The notes: generated from the sequence alone by a model not told the origin. Shown: positions 1 to 12,829, counted from the stretch's first letter. The stretch is DNA of 64,000 nt from Leguminivora glycinivorella (GCF_023078275.1 NC_062978.1:25131967-25195966), one strand, 5' to 3'. Numbers and translations are program-made.

Positions 1-3000
1 CATTAATTAAGCAAACACCAAGTACTTCAATATATCTTTTACCATTTTATGACTAGTTACTTGTTTTATTCGCAGGTATAGGAAATAATATTTCTAGAAA
101 TGTCATCTGGCTTAGTATTTTTTTTTAAACCAGAAACGTTCACTAATGACTCTTCAAGTTTTTATTTTGAAGGGAGAAAAAAACGGAAAAATTACGTTTC
201 CGGCGGGACTCGTTATCAACTAGTTATGCTTCATACAATCGATCATTATGCTTCATGGTTTCTACACAAACGAATATATGTACCAATTTACCTATGTACT
301 GAATGTACTTATCGTTTCGCACTCCGTGTCTTCTTTTTTTGGCTCAACAATATACCTTTTCAAATTCATTATGAAAACTATGTCTGTAATTTTATTTATA
401 TTTAACACGAATCATGACATTATATGGAAATCGTTTTCACAGAATATGTGCCTAATTATCTTGCTTTCTCAATAATGCCAAACTAATTTATTTATACATG
501 AAAAAAATAAACCATAGCTAACAATTGGATGGGTAATTTTTTTTTACAGAGGGCTTCATCAGCTACACAAAAGATCTGTATTAAATATCTAGTTAAAATA
601 TGACGTCATATCAACTGTTATCATTTTCATTAGTCTATTTAAATTACTTCAGGATTTACACTTTGTGTACCAGAGCCACATATTAATGTGATGCTACGTT
701 TCTTGATCATGTATCTTCAAGACTTACTCAGTCTTAAATTAACTATAGTACGAAGACAAATATTATAGTTATTCAACTTTCAGTAACTAAGATTTGTGTA
801 GAATATGTATCCAAAATAGCAATTACTCATTTTTTTATTTTTTTTTATTTAATCTAGATTCTGATATATAAGGGCTTTACGTTCAGTCTCAATTCAATCA
901 CATTTTTAATGCATATTGAACTATACTATTATGTTTCAAAAAAAGTATTCAGTCAAAATAATTTTAATTTTATTTTGACTCCCAGGAAATTACGTAATTT
1001 CTTTGAAATCTAACCGGAAAACATACATAATTGGTCCTAACAAATTACATCAAAACGTTAAAAAGTACTTCGTACCGTTAACAATTATTATTCTTTGCAT
1101 ATCTCGGGTCCATGAAATATAATTTTGACTTGCATGACAATAATAATACTTTGTATTTAATTGCATATCATACTGCCCATACTGGGTAACTTCTGATACC
1201 TTACTACGTAATATTGTCACTTGTCATATTAAATCAATATTTCTATCATATGTTTCCATTTTAATTAAAACTTGTTACTTCTGTCAACTTTAAACTGCTC
1301 TGATGTAGGTACTAATTATCCTTTTTAATTTTTTCAATTAATAACAATAAATCATTAAAATTCCGTTATAATTGACGATCTCATATTAAAAGACTTAACA
1401 ATCTTTCTCTCTTAACATTTGACTTCATTCAGAAACTAATACCCAATTTAACTTATCTCCGTAAACATAGCTAACTAACTCAAAAAAAATATAGAAGTAG
1501 AATCATACCATGCAGCTTTAAAATTTGGTCACATTGCGTACTTACTACTATAGATACAATTTGTCATGTGCTTGTCGCTAATGTATTTGCTTTTGGACAA
1601 ATGCAAATATCATTAGGTAACGTTTCAGGATGATTATATCAAACTTAATCCATGTTTCACAGTGAAACATATTTATATTAGTAACAGTATCGCTATCCGG
1701 TCCAATAAAAAAATCTAAGTAGTTATGCTTTTCCGAAGTAGTTCAAAATTTAGGTTTCGAATTGTAACAAGGCATTGCTTAAAAAAAAAAAAAAAAAAAA
1801 ATTTTAACTCCTCTGTCACACTGAGAGAAAATACAACCAGTTTTCATGTTCGTTCAACAAGTTTTTTGGTTAAATTAGCGCCTACGTGCTCTTTGGTTCA
1901 AATAACAAGCTACTTGTCATTTGAATCGGCAATATATTTGAATCAACAAGTCGATTTTATAAAAACAACCTGACACATATTGTTTTAAACATACGTTTGG
2001 CTGATTCAAACGGATAAACCACAACAAGTCGAACTTGTTAAATTCACAATGCAAATTTCTCTCAGTGCAATGGCAAATTCCTACGGATTAGGAAATATTG
2101 GATGTAGGCGTACTCTGCCCCATTCGATTAATATTCTATATCCCTTTGTACGAATTGTCACACATCCTACATCTACAAAGGTAATACAATACACTTTATT
2201 GCACGCCTCACATAGTTAATCACTTCACTATACTTTCAGTGAATCACTTGATTTGACCATTCATTAGAATTTTACATTCATTAAGGACAACAAGGCACCG
2301 ACGAGTCCTACGACCCAGAATCGTTGTCCAACTTTGCTTTCATAGAATTCGGAAATGATCAAGATTCATTTCGATTTAACTTGTAACTTGAATGTATTCT
2401 TACGTGTTGCGTACTACTACATTTTTTTTAACAACACAGAGCTATAGGATACATAAATACCAACGAAGTATTATAAAAGAATCGTGTATCTAACAGTGAT
2501 ACACAACAAATACCCATCATTTTTACTACGATCGTGAACTCCGGCGTCATCAAAAATCTGAGTAACTAAACTTACTTCTCGTTAACTCATAACTGCATCG
2601 AAAAAATCGAAAGCTAGGTGGACTAAGTAGTTTCATTGTCTACGTATACGATACATGACAGTATCATCGCTATACTGGTAAACCCGTATGCTTCTCAACC
2701 TTAGTTTGGTTTGGTACATACGTCCAACTTCAACTTTTGACCGTAAAATTATTTGTCGTTTTCAAATAATTTTGAGCAAAACACCTTTTCAAGAGAACAA
2801 ATGTTCGCTACAAGATTACTTTATTCTCATTATTTACATACGAAGCTCATACTTTGTGATTTCGGTTAATCCTCATCTGTTGGAATCTAAAATAAATCCA
2901 GTTTTGATAGCAAAACTACACAATATTATTATTGTTCACAGAAACCAAACACTTTTGGTCATCGTACTAATTGTTGTGAACTATTACTTTCAATATCAAC

Positions 3001-3300
3001 TAACTCGACTCGTGTATATATAAATACTCCCGGTGTCTGTTATCACCTGACAGTTCTAGCAACTACTAAATTCTTCACTTTATTTATCACTCACATATTC
3101 GTACCGAATATCTCTTTTAATCAATGGCGTATAACTTCACTTTGAAAAACGCCCTTATGCATGTGCAAGTCAATAAAATATCACTAGAGACGTTTTTTAC
3201 TCGCTCGCAATTTCGATATTTAATTATATATACTTTTACGTTCGATTAAATCATCAAATAAAAAATGTAAGCACTCGTCACTTAATTTTCGTAACATTCT
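1..3300. other. AT-rich DNA with no recognised feature
   Basis: I see no plausible gene here. Open frames are short, AT-driven and lack motif content. There are A/T homopolymers, for example near 1782-1801. It could be intergenic DNA or part of a large intron of a gene outside the window. Confidence 0.6.
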
Positions 3301-3323
3301 AAACGTTCTCACAACAAAATCAG

Positions 3324-4320
3324 ACGTACGCTCACGTCAACAAAATCAGAAAATCAGACGTACACTCACGTCATTTAGTTTTCAATTTCCTTGACGTTCG
3401 CTTACTTCACTTAATTCTTAACGTCCATGACGTACACTCACGTCACTAGCTTTTCAACATCCATGACGGTGTACGCTCACGTCAACAACAAGTTTAGGAC
3501 GTACGCTCACGTCACTTGATTCTCAAAATCCATGACGTACGCACATGTCAACAATAATCAAGTTCAAGACGTACGCTCACGTCACTTGATTCTCAACATC
3601 CAAGACGTACGCTCACGTCAACAAAAATCAAGTTTAAGACGTACACTCACGTCACTTGATATTCAACATCCACGACGTACGCTCACGTCACTTGATATTC
3701 AAAATCCACGACGTACGCTCACGTCAACAATAATCAAGTTTAAGACGTACGCTCACGTCACTTGATATTCAACATTCACGACGTACGCTCACGTCAACAA
3801 AAGTCAGGTTTAAGACGTACACTCACGTCACTTGATATTCAACATTCACGACGTACGCTCACGTCAACAAAAGTCAAGTTTAAGACGTACGCTCACGTCA
3901 CTTGATATTCAAAATCCATGACGTACGCTCACGTCAACAATAATCAAGTTAAGACGTACGCTCACGTCACTTGATATTCAAAATCCACGACGTACGCTCA
4001 CGTCAACAATAATCAAGTTTAAGACGTACGCTCACGTCACTTGATATTCAACATTCACGACGTACGCTCACGTCAACAAAAGTCAAGTTTAAGACGTACG
4101 CTCACGTCACTTGATATTCAAAATCCATGACGTACGCTCACGTCAACAATAATCAAGTTAAGACGTACGCTCACGTCACTTGATATTCAAAATCCACGAC
4201 GTACGCTCACGTCAACAATAATCAAGTTAAGACGTACGCTCACGTCACTTGATATTCAACATCCACGACGTACGCTCACGTCAACAATAATCAAGTTTAA
4301 GACGCACGCCCATGTCACTT
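3324..4320. repeat. Satellite-like tandem array, 17-bp core, ~70-bp dimeric unit
   Basis: About 29 copies of the core GACGTACGCTCACGTCA occur at intervals of roughly 34-36 bp. Two spacers alternate: one of about 17 bp containing AATCAAGTT and one of about 19 bp containing CTTGATATTCAAC, giving a dimer of about 70 bp. The core begins GACGT and ends ACGTC with six bases between, so every unit is a spaced inverted repeat resembling CRE half sites. Flanking copies near 3393, 3465 and 4302 are more diverged than central ones. Open frames inside the array are a by-product of the repeat. Confidence 0.9.
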
Positions 4321-4380
4321 GATTCTCAACTTCCTTAACATAACTACTCATGTCACATAATTAAATTCATCGAATAGACA

Positions 4381-4478
4381 AACAATCAATCAATCAATCG
4401 TTTATTGCAAACTATGGTACATTTGCAGATGTTACAATACTAAAGAGATCGCATGGCACCCCGGTAGGGCATGACTAA
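4381..4478 (-). mobile_element. LINE 3' end (antisense) with GATT tail
   Basis: Read on the minus strand, this segment ends in GCAATAAACGATTGATTGATT-like sequence: a poly(A) signal followed by a short simple-repeat tail, typical of non-LTR retrotransposon 3' ends. A related segment with the same layout lies at 54620-54725. No coding part is attached. Confidence 0.5.
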
Positions 4479-4479
4479 T

Positions 4480-7190
4480 TGAGATACGTTCAAAAATGTA
4501 CTCGTAACTACAAAACATCGTCATCCCCAAAACCAGTCGATGCTAGTTTCCACATTTTCTATTATTTCATGAATCACACTTTAATTTCAACCTTTTTCAA
4601 TTCAATCAAATCATTTTATTACCAAGTTAAAAATATATTATATTCCCTTGTATTCAATCCAAGAAAATGCATATATGAAGTTAAATAAACCTCAGTTTAA
4701 CGAACAACGCTTTTTTTTTTTTTCATCATTCACAGCACTCCCATTTCTCAACAATATCTAAATACATAAATATGTGGTACCTACCAAAAATAATAACAAA
4801 ATTGTGCAATTTTCTAATCCGAAAATGTCAACGAAAACTCACATCTCTGTTCCATAACTAATACACAGAATAAACCCTTTGTTTTTGACTTAACATGTAC
4901 ACTTATGGTCTGTCAACCGGATTATGACTAAAGTATGATATCCCTATGAAACGACCAAAAAGCAACAATTACGTCAAACAGTCGCAGACGCAATAATTAT
5001 AACCTCAAATTTGCACATTGCTGCAACTTTATTATGCATGCCACGGTATTCATTTTTAGTCAACCTTGACTAACAAAGAAACACAACCGTTTTAGTCTAT
5101 TTTTCAATAACCATTTCAAGATTTTCTATCAAAACCGCAATTACTATTAATTCTTCTAAAAAATCTTATTGTCACAAATTTATAAATAATAAATACGCGG
5201 AGTCCGTTGTTATCGGTGGGGCAGTTCTACCCACCTTTTCATTTATAAATTATTTATTATAGTTCCTTGGTAAATTGAAACAAATATGTTCACGGATAAG
5301 GTACAATTCAAATTCGAACAATTTAAAACCCAGTGTTGCTAGCCAGCCATTTTTTTTAATTAACCTTTTTTCTGACAGCATTGGGTTGACCGTCTATATA
5401 AAAATATTTTAAATTTCTTATGTATCTCATCAAAATAGCCATCATTTTTAGCTCATGGTAACAATAAGCTATGATATACAACCGTAATTAAATATTACAC
5501 AAATTTTCTATTAACGCAGGCGAATTTCCCACAACAAGTTTGTCGTGCGTCGTCAGTCACGTGTTAGGCAACCACTGCAGCCTGTGTGCGCTCGCGACTT
5601 TTAATGAAATCACAACATGAATACTGCAAAAACCCTTTAAGTTTGCAAAATTCACTGAAAAACTGGAATAATCATTTAAAACTTTATCTTCATGCTACAA
5701 TGTCATCCGAGTTAAAAATTTTCATAATCCAAAATGTGTTAATCTACAATTCGTTTACTAAAAAATTTATTTGTAATGACTTTTACAACCGTTAATCAAT
5801 TATTCGCTTACTAAAACCAACAGGGATTGCACAATAAAATTAAATCTTAAACACAAAATAATACGACGTACTAGTAAATAGCTACCTTATTCACTTTGGA
5901 GTTTTAAAACTACCTGCAAGTTCATCACGCACTTAATTTTTAAATAGGTACTTACAAATATGGCTTGTAAGTACAATCTCCAGAAAACTTATATCTTGTT
6001 ATTCACCATAACTCATTGAATGAAGTATGTTATTATTAATGTCAAAATAAATCTCAATTTTCTATTGTGGGTAAGTGGTACGTTAACACTTCTGAAATGT
6101 GAAGGTTCACCATTATCCTACTCTAAATATTATCTACACCACAAGGGGTACTCGCAGGTACACTTATCTGATTGATCTTTCACGATGTGCTCTCTTCGAC
6201 CACCTCGACCCAAGTGAACGAGCCGGTCGTGTCTCTCTCCCGCCATGCCATCGTCCCCACCACTTATTGAACCTACCGCCGTGTTGCCATTAGTATAATA
6301 TTATTTTACCAATAACCCGTGTATTTTTAGGGTAACGAAATAATGTTGCCACACTTCAAATGTATTTTACTGTTATCATAAGTGTATTTTTAAATAAATC
6401 ATGACACTAGCGACGCCTCAGCCACATTATCTAACAATATAATTATACAGATTTGCCACTCGGTTCCACTATGCACATCCAGTACAAACCTCAAATATAT
6501 TGTTTGCAGTTTGTGTCTTACCACATTGTATTAAGACACAAACTATAGGTATATTGAAGGAGGATTGATGGTACTATATAATTATAGTGACCCCATGATG
6601 GTTATGTTATTTTCCCTTGTTGAAGAAGCACAGTGGAGGTAAAAGTAGTATATAATTAGCAGAAATCATGCAAGGCAAGGTGTTGCTGTATATTTTGTCG
6701 GTAGGGAGAAGTATTAGGCTCGCGGGTTATACTTTTACTTAGTGTTTGTACCTATATTTAATGGAAAGTCTACAACTTTTCAAATTTCTTCAAGCAACGT
6801 AAGACAAGGAAAAACAAACTATTAAAAAACAGCCATAAATATGTTATAAGTACCTTCAATCGCTGAACTTCTTATCCGATAAATTCGTATTTATATTTTA
6901 TTGTAAACTTTCTTTTTATTCATAGGTATACTTGTTTCTATGGATAATGAACGAACGCCCATATTGCTATAGCATAGTAAGTCCACGCGACCTTAGGCCC
7001 TAACCCCGATTAGAATGAGAACCATCTCGCCTGACCTTGCATTGATAGCATCTCCTATACCTCTACAATGCTGCTGCATTCTGACCAGTTATGAGAGTCG
7101 AGCTCTTGGCTGAGCCGTTGTACCTACAGTTAGAAGAGACGGTTCAAATAAAATTAATGAAAATATCAAATTGACAATAAAATAAAAAAT
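4480..7190. other. AT-rich DNA, nothing firm; one small hairpin
   Basis: No gene or recognised transposon is visible. An imperfect hairpin with a perfect 13-bp core stem (6508-6520 against 6532-6544) lies near 6.5 kb. The 6.95-7.14 kb stretch is less AT-rich but has no recognisable reading frame. Confidence 0.5.
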
Positions 7191-7195
7191 GAAAT

Positions 7196-7262
7196 TACAT
7201 TTTTAACCGACTTCAAAAAAGGAGGAGGTTCTCAATTGGTCAACTCCTCAACGGTTAGGAGT
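7196..7262. repeat. Fragment of a dispersed element (CGACTTCAAAAAAGG end)
   Basis: The motif CGACTTCAAAAAAGGAGGAG is followed by GTTCTCAATTG. The same sequence occurs inverted at about 14092-14132. Both copies lie beside sequence related to the 7.36-7.73 kb inverted repeat, so this is probably one terminus of the same transposon family. Confidence 0.55.
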
Positions 7263-7357
7263 TAAAGGATAATTCTTTCACTACTGTACATATATTCGGA
7301 CTGATACATATAATATCACTAGGAACCACTAAAAATCAACAAATAAATTAACTTTTT

Positions 7358-7731
7358 AACAAAAAAATAAAACCGCCTTCAAAAAAAGCGTGTTACAAAA
7401 CACGGAGAAACTAAAAAGCCAAAAATAATAAACCTTCGAATTCAGATTTCTTATCGGATTGCAATAATCTAAACATCCAAATTATAAACAAATCAATTAT
7501 TTTTGGAGTCGGGGCCAGCCTGCGTATGGTTGGGTGGGGCAAACAGGAAATAGCAAGGCGACGAACAGGTCTGGTACCGACTACAAAAATAATTGATTTG
7601 TTTATAATTTGGATGTTTAGATTATTGCAATCCGATAAGAAATCTGAATTCGAAGGTTTATTATTTTTGGCTTTTTAGTTTCTCCGTGTTTTGTAACACG
7701 CTTTTTTTGAAGGCGGTTTTATTTTTTTGTT
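7358..7731. repeat. Perfect 148-bp inverted repeat with 78-bp spacer
   Basis: The left arm (7358-7505) and right arm (7584-7731) are reverse complements with no mismatch that I can find. The arm contains the AAAACCGCCTTC motif. A diverged single copy of part of the arm lies at about 13893-14010, so the arm belongs to a dispersed repeat family rather than to this locus alone. Confidence 0.85.
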
Positions 7732-8037
7732 ATTACATTCCATTTTCATTGAAGTTTGAAGTTTCATGGTCTATTATCAATCTGCCCGATCTGATAATAG
7801 ATGACTGCTCGATTGTCAGATAATCCATGAAACAGTTAAAAATTATACATAGGTACCTAAAGTAAAAGAGCGCTTCACTCTTTTAGACATTAAAAAAATG
7901 GCATTCTATTCAGTCCGTCAGTTAGATCGTCTAAAAATACTGAACACATATTTTTCGCTTTATCTAATGAATGAAAAAATACAAAGATACGGGGCATCAA
8001 AGTTCCGGAGTGGGGGCTTATGACGCCACTGTTAGGT

Positions 8038-8889
8038 AAAAAACCGGCCAAGTGCGAGTCGGACTCGCCCACCGAGGGTTCCGTACAAACTTTCTTTCAA
8101 ACTACCTAGTAAAATTAATCTCATATTTTCATATAACTCTAATGACTTGACTAGAAGACAAAAGTATAGGCACTAATGAGTATTATAGTGTATAGCGCCA
8201 TCTCCCGGTCAATTTGCTAACTAATTTGCGCGACCTGGTTTTTCAGGGATAATTCTTTATAATGTTAACTGATTTAAACAGTTTTTACTTTATTGGACAG
8301 AAGATGGTTTACGTAACATCTCGTATTAATTTGAAGTACGATATACATCCGCAAGGGTGGGTAAATTGAAAGTAAAAATCTGAAAAGTTTTTTGTGAATA
8401 AAAAAAAAAGTATTCAAAATACAAACACGATTATATTTTTCCTGTAATATATAGCATAAAACCAATGTTTACTAAAATTTTCATAATTTTTCGTTGGTAA
8501 ACTTCGGAGATAAGGGGGGGAACGGTATTTTTTTTTACATTTTCCTTCAAAATTCTTTTTTTTTCCACAACAAAAAAATTATAAAAAATAGCTTATTTAC
8601 GTTCAATTTGAGCTCTTTCCAACGATACCACACTTGACCTAGTAACTTGAAATTTACAGTTTGCACCCCTTTCATTTTGGCCATTTTCTACAATTAAAAT
8701 TAATATATTTAAAAAAATTATACTTTCTATTTGTAGAGGTTTACAATGTTCACAACTATTCCAAATTTCAAGTTGATAGCAGTAGTAGTTCTCGAGATAT
8801 TTAGGAATGTGACAGACGGACAGACAGACGGACAGAGTCGCACCATAAGGTTTCCTGTTGTACCTTTTTGGTACGGAACCCTAAAAAAT
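8038..8889 (+). mobile_element. Lepidopteran CCGGCCAAGTGCGAG dispersed element, full copy
   Basis: It begins AAACCGGCCAAGTGCGAG, continues with GGACTCGCCCACCGAGG and GGTTCCGTACAAAC, and ends with a CAGACGGACAGA-rich stretch, TTTTTGGTACGGAACCCT and a short A run. Relatives lie at 9239-9809 (inverted), 40984-41727, 41958-42310 (inverted), 54935-54990 and 57596-58534. It encodes no protein. I recognise the family as common in Lepidoptera but cannot name its transposon class. Confidence 0.7.
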
Positions 8890-9238
8890 TGTACCTAGGC
8901 GTGACGTTACGCGAAACTTCAACGCACTGTACCGTCGTCATTTTTCGTTTACGAGAAAAAAGAAAAAAATATGTATCTAAATTTTTTTGATGATCTGACG
9001 GACTAAAAAAATTTTTTTTAGTCGTCTCGCCTATATTCCAGCTTGACTTACACGGGAAAAGTCCATCTCTAATAGGTACTGGTTTTTTCTCGAAGCTTGG
9101 CATGCGTTCGGAACCCACTATTATCACATTAGCACTGCAATGGAACAAAACAAGCAATGCTATTGTTCGGTGATTTGATGCTCCGTGAGATAGTGACAGT
9201 TTTGGCAGCGCTAATTTCCTGGCGTGATGTCTTCATTT
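8890..9238. other. Spacer between two opposed copies of the same element
   Basis: About 350 bp separates a plus-oriented and a minus-oriented copy of the CCGGCCAAG element. It contains CGTGACGTTACGCGAAAC and poly-T/A tracts. Open frames across it are not conserved in other copies, and I see no gene. Confidence 0.4.
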
Positions 9239-9809
9239 TTAGGGTTCCGTAGTCAACTAGGAACCCTTATAGTTTCGCCATGTCTGTCTGTCCGTCCGTC
9301 CGTCCGTCCGTCCGTCCGTCCGTCCGTCCGTCCGTCCGCGGATAATCTCAGTAACCGTTAGCACTAGAAAGCTGAAATTTGGTACCAATATGTATTTCAA
9401 TCACGCCGATAAAGTGCAAAAATAAAAAATGGAAAAAAATGTTTTATTAGGGTACCCCCCCTACATGTAAAGTGGGGGCTGATATTTTTTTTCATTCCAA
9501 CCCTAACGTGTGATATATTGTTGGATAGGTATTTAAAAATGAATAAGGGTTTACAAAGATGGTTTTTTGATAATATTAGTATTTTCGGAAATAATCGCTC
9601 CTAAAGGAAAAAAAAGTGCCCCCCCCCCCCCCTCTAACTTTTGAACCGTATGTTTAAAAAATATGAAAAAAATCACAAAAGTAGAACTTTATAAAGACTT
9701 TCTAGGAAAATTGTTTTGAACTTGATAGGTTCAGTAGTTTTTGAGAAAAATACGGAAAACTACGGAACCCTACACTGAGCGTGGCCCGACCCGCTCTTGG
9801 CCGGTTTTT
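9239..9809 (-). mobile_element. CCGGCCAAG-type dispersed element, inverted copy
   Basis: On the minus strand it starts AAAAACCGGCCAAGAGCGGG and ends at AGGGTTCCGTAG. It contains a pure GTCC tetranucleotide run at about 9285-9338, where other family members have a short GACGGACAGA stretch, and a run of 14 C at about 9619-9632. These simple-sequence runs are internal expansions of this copy. Confidence 0.65.
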
Positions 9810-10165
9810 ATTACCTACTTATACTATAGGGCCTCGCATTTGTTGCCTGGTTTTATTGTGTTTGTATATTTACAGTGTCTTATGCTTACTAGTACCTTTG
9901 TTTTGTAGGTATCTACAACGCTTGTAATTCGAATGGAAGACCAATGAACCACTGCGAATCAATGACAAATGTATATATGTAAATACAAGATATTTTCTTT
10001 CGATTAACATCTCCAAAACTAAACAATAAGTAAGCTACAGCGGCCAAATGTAACTGGTCCATTTTTTCCACGTTTTACAATGTTTGCATTATTAAATAGA
10101 GTGTCCACAGGTTATTGTATATGGTAGGCATGTTCAGTGGATACAAGTAGAACTCAACATCATAG
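9810..10165. other. No recognised feature
   Basis: AT-rich single-copy-looking DNA. It ends with the target-duplication copy ATCATAG (10159-10165) of the next element. Confidence 0.4.
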
Positions 10166-10396
10166 CACAGTATAATAAAGAGTAATATCGTACAGTATGG
10201 TCACTCCCGCTCCTCGCTGAAAGTGCCGCCCACCCCCTCTCGGTTACCTCACAGTTACCGCCTGTCAAAAACGCGAAGTCGACCTGTCATATCTCACTCA
10301 TACAAGCATAGTACGCGTTCACCTACAGCACCAGCATAGAATGTGTGTTAAGAACGCGCCTCTTTCATAAATTTGATCGCCAGTGTCCGAGATGTG
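10166..10396. mobile_element. MITE with CACAGTATAATAAAG end and 7-8 bp target duplication
   Basis: It starts CACAGTATAATAAAGAG and ends GTCCGAGATGTG. ATCATAG directly flanks both sides (10159-10165 and 10397-10403). Copies of the family lie at 23485-23693, 46498-47037 and 62985-63201; the 46.5 kb copy has CCGTAGG on both sides. Target duplications of 7-8 bp and short CACA ends fit a non-autonomous hAT-type element. Confidence 0.7.
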
Positions 10397-10403
10397 ATCA
10401 TAG

Positions 10404-10931
10404 TGTAATAATGGGAAAATGTATTAGTTACAATTGCCCCCCCCGTCGAGATTTGCTCCGCTGTACCTTAACTGAACTACTTCCAATCAAAATAAATAAA
10501 CACTTGCCTGACAGAGTAGACCGAACACTTTTGTAATTAACTGTCAAGAACTTTACCACTGTCAACATCACTGTGTCAATTCGTGATGTTCGTGTCACGA
10601 ATGTTAAATACGTAAATACTATTTATTTGAAACGTTTTATAGTCAAGGACAACATTATAACAATTATTGCACTTTTCACTTGCCAAGCCGAAAAAATCAT
10701 GGGTCAATTGAAGAAAATCGCGATACACTTTTATCAAAATCGGATGAAGAAAAAACTGTCACTCGCATTTTTTTTATTTTACTTAAGAATTTCTGTGGCC
10801 AGGTAAGTGATGAGTAGATTTAAAAGGTTGTATATATTTTTTGATTTGGAAAATTACTCTATAAGTCTATAGTACCAAGTATAGTTTGTGCAGAAAGGGT
10901 AGTCATGAGATGTATGGGATCTAATACAACC
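10404..10931. other. No recognised gene
   Basis: Short open frames occur here, the longest 77 codons, but they show no recognisable domain, splice pattern or homology to anything else in the window. The sequence is AT-rich. Confidence 0.4.
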
Positions 10932-11064
10932 TAAAGCCTGACCAGAAATATATGACAACGCGTCATGTTGCTCCATGCAATTTTGCAGCTGATACTGAGA
11001 GTATAAGTACATCTGAATAACAGCGCCCTCTTGACAATAGTCATATATTTCTGGTCAAGCTTTA
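10932..11064. mobile_element. Short MITE with TAAAGCCTGACCAGAAAT ends
   Basis: The left end TAAAGCCTGACCAGAAATAT and the right end, read inverted as TAAAGCTTGACCAGAAATAT, form terminal repeats of about 25 bp with one mismatch. The interior has no reading frame. I recognise these ends as common in lepidopteran genomes; no superfamily is assigned. Confidence 0.75.
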
Positions 11065-11724
11065 CAAGTCTTCTCTTTACGCACAGACAGGCTTTAATTT
11101 TACTTATATGTATGTTAGTGCGTTAAAGTCTAGCAAGCTAAAATGAGAAAGACCCCTCGTTTGTATGGGAATGTGAAATTCGGCCAATACCTAGGATTCT
11201 AAAGCACAGACAACATAAGGAACTATATCTAAAACTAGACAAAAACATTAAAATCTATGTTCCTGCCAAACAAATAATAACAATGTGGACAGATCAAGGG
11301 TGTTCCTTTGTATGCTATTCTGTCAGATAGGGAAGCGTCTAACTGCCTGTGTACGAGACAATGCTCTCGTTTGATAACTCTATTATGATATGACCTCTGA
11401 ATTCGTAATCATTGAATGGGTAACAGTCAGCAATTAAAATCAGGCCTCGTAGCCGAATGTCATTTCTACAACGCGAAACAAAAACGAAACGCCGCGAAAA
11501 GCCACTACAAGACATGCTTAGAGCTAGAACACTAGCTCTGTCACGCCAATACGCAAGAGCGATAGAGACAGATATCTACGAGCGTTTCGTTTCGTGAGCG
11601 TTTGTGCATTCGGATACGCACGCAAATACGATACGGATTAAACATACAAACGTAATAATAACGTATGTATATATATTCTTACTACTGTATTTTCAAAATG
11701 GGGTAATGTGGTAAACGCTCAAGT

Positions 11725-12385
11725 TTCAGTGTCACAAGGGGTTCAATGAAAACGAAATTGATATAATGCAGTGACAGGTTGTCAGCCTATCGCCTACACA
11801 GTTGAACATAGCAATGCACGGAGGAGAAGTTTCCAAAGTTGCAGAACTTTCCTTATGAGAATTTTCGGTAACTTCTGTGAATGTTCTCGAGAACGGGAAT
11901 TTATCAGAATACTTAGTAAGCAATGCACGGAGGAGAAGTTTCCAAAGTTGCAGAACTTTCCTTATGAGAATTTTCGGTAACTTCTGAGAATGTTCTCGAG
12001 AACGGGAATTTATCAGAATACTTAGTAACTTCGTAGTTTATACCATGATTTCGTCGGACTTGGCAAGTCAAGACGTAGTCCCGTGGTAGTGCGCTGGCTA
12101 CGTATGCCGATGTTCTCAGGTTACATATAGTTTTATATTATGCCCCATTTATGCCCATTTAAATTTTATTTCAAGTATATTCTCTCGTTTAAACAATAAA
12201 TTTCATGTTGCAGGAATGTTCTGCGAACATTCTCAGGAATGTTTCCGCTTTTTGGGAATTTTCTGCAATTTCTACATTACTAGTTGAACACATTCCGCAC
12301 GGTCGACTTCTATTCTACGACATCCAAGGAGAAATAGGGATTCTGAAATTTTTACCCACACAGGGGAATCACAGGCGTGGCGACA
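11725..12385. mobile_element. Dispersed SINE-like repeat split by an insertion
   Basis: The left part (about 11725-11810: GCAGTGACAGGTTG, then CAGCCTATCGCCTACAC) and the right part (about 12290-12385: CGACTTCTATTCTACGACA and ACCCACACAGG) match consecutive segments of the uninterrupted copy at 17755-17990. About 480 bp beginning with the 109-bp tandem repeat is inserted between them. A third, older copy lies at 18860-19670. Confidence 0.6.
11811..12028. repeat. Two-copy tandem repeat, 109-bp unit
   Basis: Units 11811-11919 and 11920-12028 differ by about one base (CTGTGAAT versus CTGAGAAT). Each contains AAGTTTCCAAAGTTGCAG and TTCTCGAGAACGGGAATTT. Sequence at 12205-12275 and the element at 21700-21909 share the GGAAAGTTTCC-type motifs, so this is part of a transposon family. 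Confidence 0.85.
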
Positions 12386-12450
12386 CGGGTGTCAAAAGCT
12401 TATATGAAAGCTTATGATATAGGTACTGAGACAAGGATATGTTTGCACTT

Positions 12451-12826
12451 TTAAGACGATACAGGAGGGGTCAATTCTCCATACAAACGCTCTCGACTAT
12501 TTCCTCCCTGGTTTTTAAAGATAAAGCACTTTTTTTCAACACAGATTATTATTATTTTTACCTGTGTCGGACTGTTTTGATTTTTTTTGATATTCTTATT
12601 TTTAAAGACGCTAGAGCCAATAAAAAAATTCTAAAAACGGCCTTAATGATTATGGCGCAAAAAAAGGTCTGTGGCCCGTTTCTCGAAAGGTACAAGCCTT
12701 GTATTACAAGTGCGCGAACTGTCAAATCATATGGGTTGTCATGGAAACACACTTGTAATACAAGGCTTGTACCTTTCGAGAAACGGGCCCCTGGTATTCA
12801 AAATTTTCGCTCCTGTAGCGTCTTAA
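12451..12826. mobile_element. TTAA-flanked MITE containing a second MITE
   Basis: The termini TTAAGACGATACAGGAG (12451-12467) and CTCCTGTAGCGTCTTAA (12810-12826) are inverted repeats with one mismatch. TTAA stands at both outer ends and may be the target duplication, as in piggyBac or Kolobok elements. The 12673-12789 hairpin sits inside it as a later insertion. Open frames on both strands here are transposon sequence. Confidence 0.7.
12673..12789. mobile_element. Nested hairpin MITE with perfect 40-bp inverted ends
   Basis: Left arm 12673-12712, starting GGCCCGTTTCTCGAAAGG, is the exact reverse complement of right arm 12750-12789, with a 37-bp loop. Forty matched bases without change suggest a young insertion into the older MITE around it. 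Confidence 0.85.
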
Positions 12827-12829
12827 CCA

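Noticed and set aside
3324..4320. CRISPR-like regular array
   Set aside because: The repeats are regular, but the spacers are also repeated (two types alternate), and the surrounding DNA is an insect genome. It is a satellite.
8801..9157. 118-codon minus-strand frame
   Set aside because: It starts in the CAGACGGACAGA end of a dispersed element and continues through a spacer; no family resemblance.
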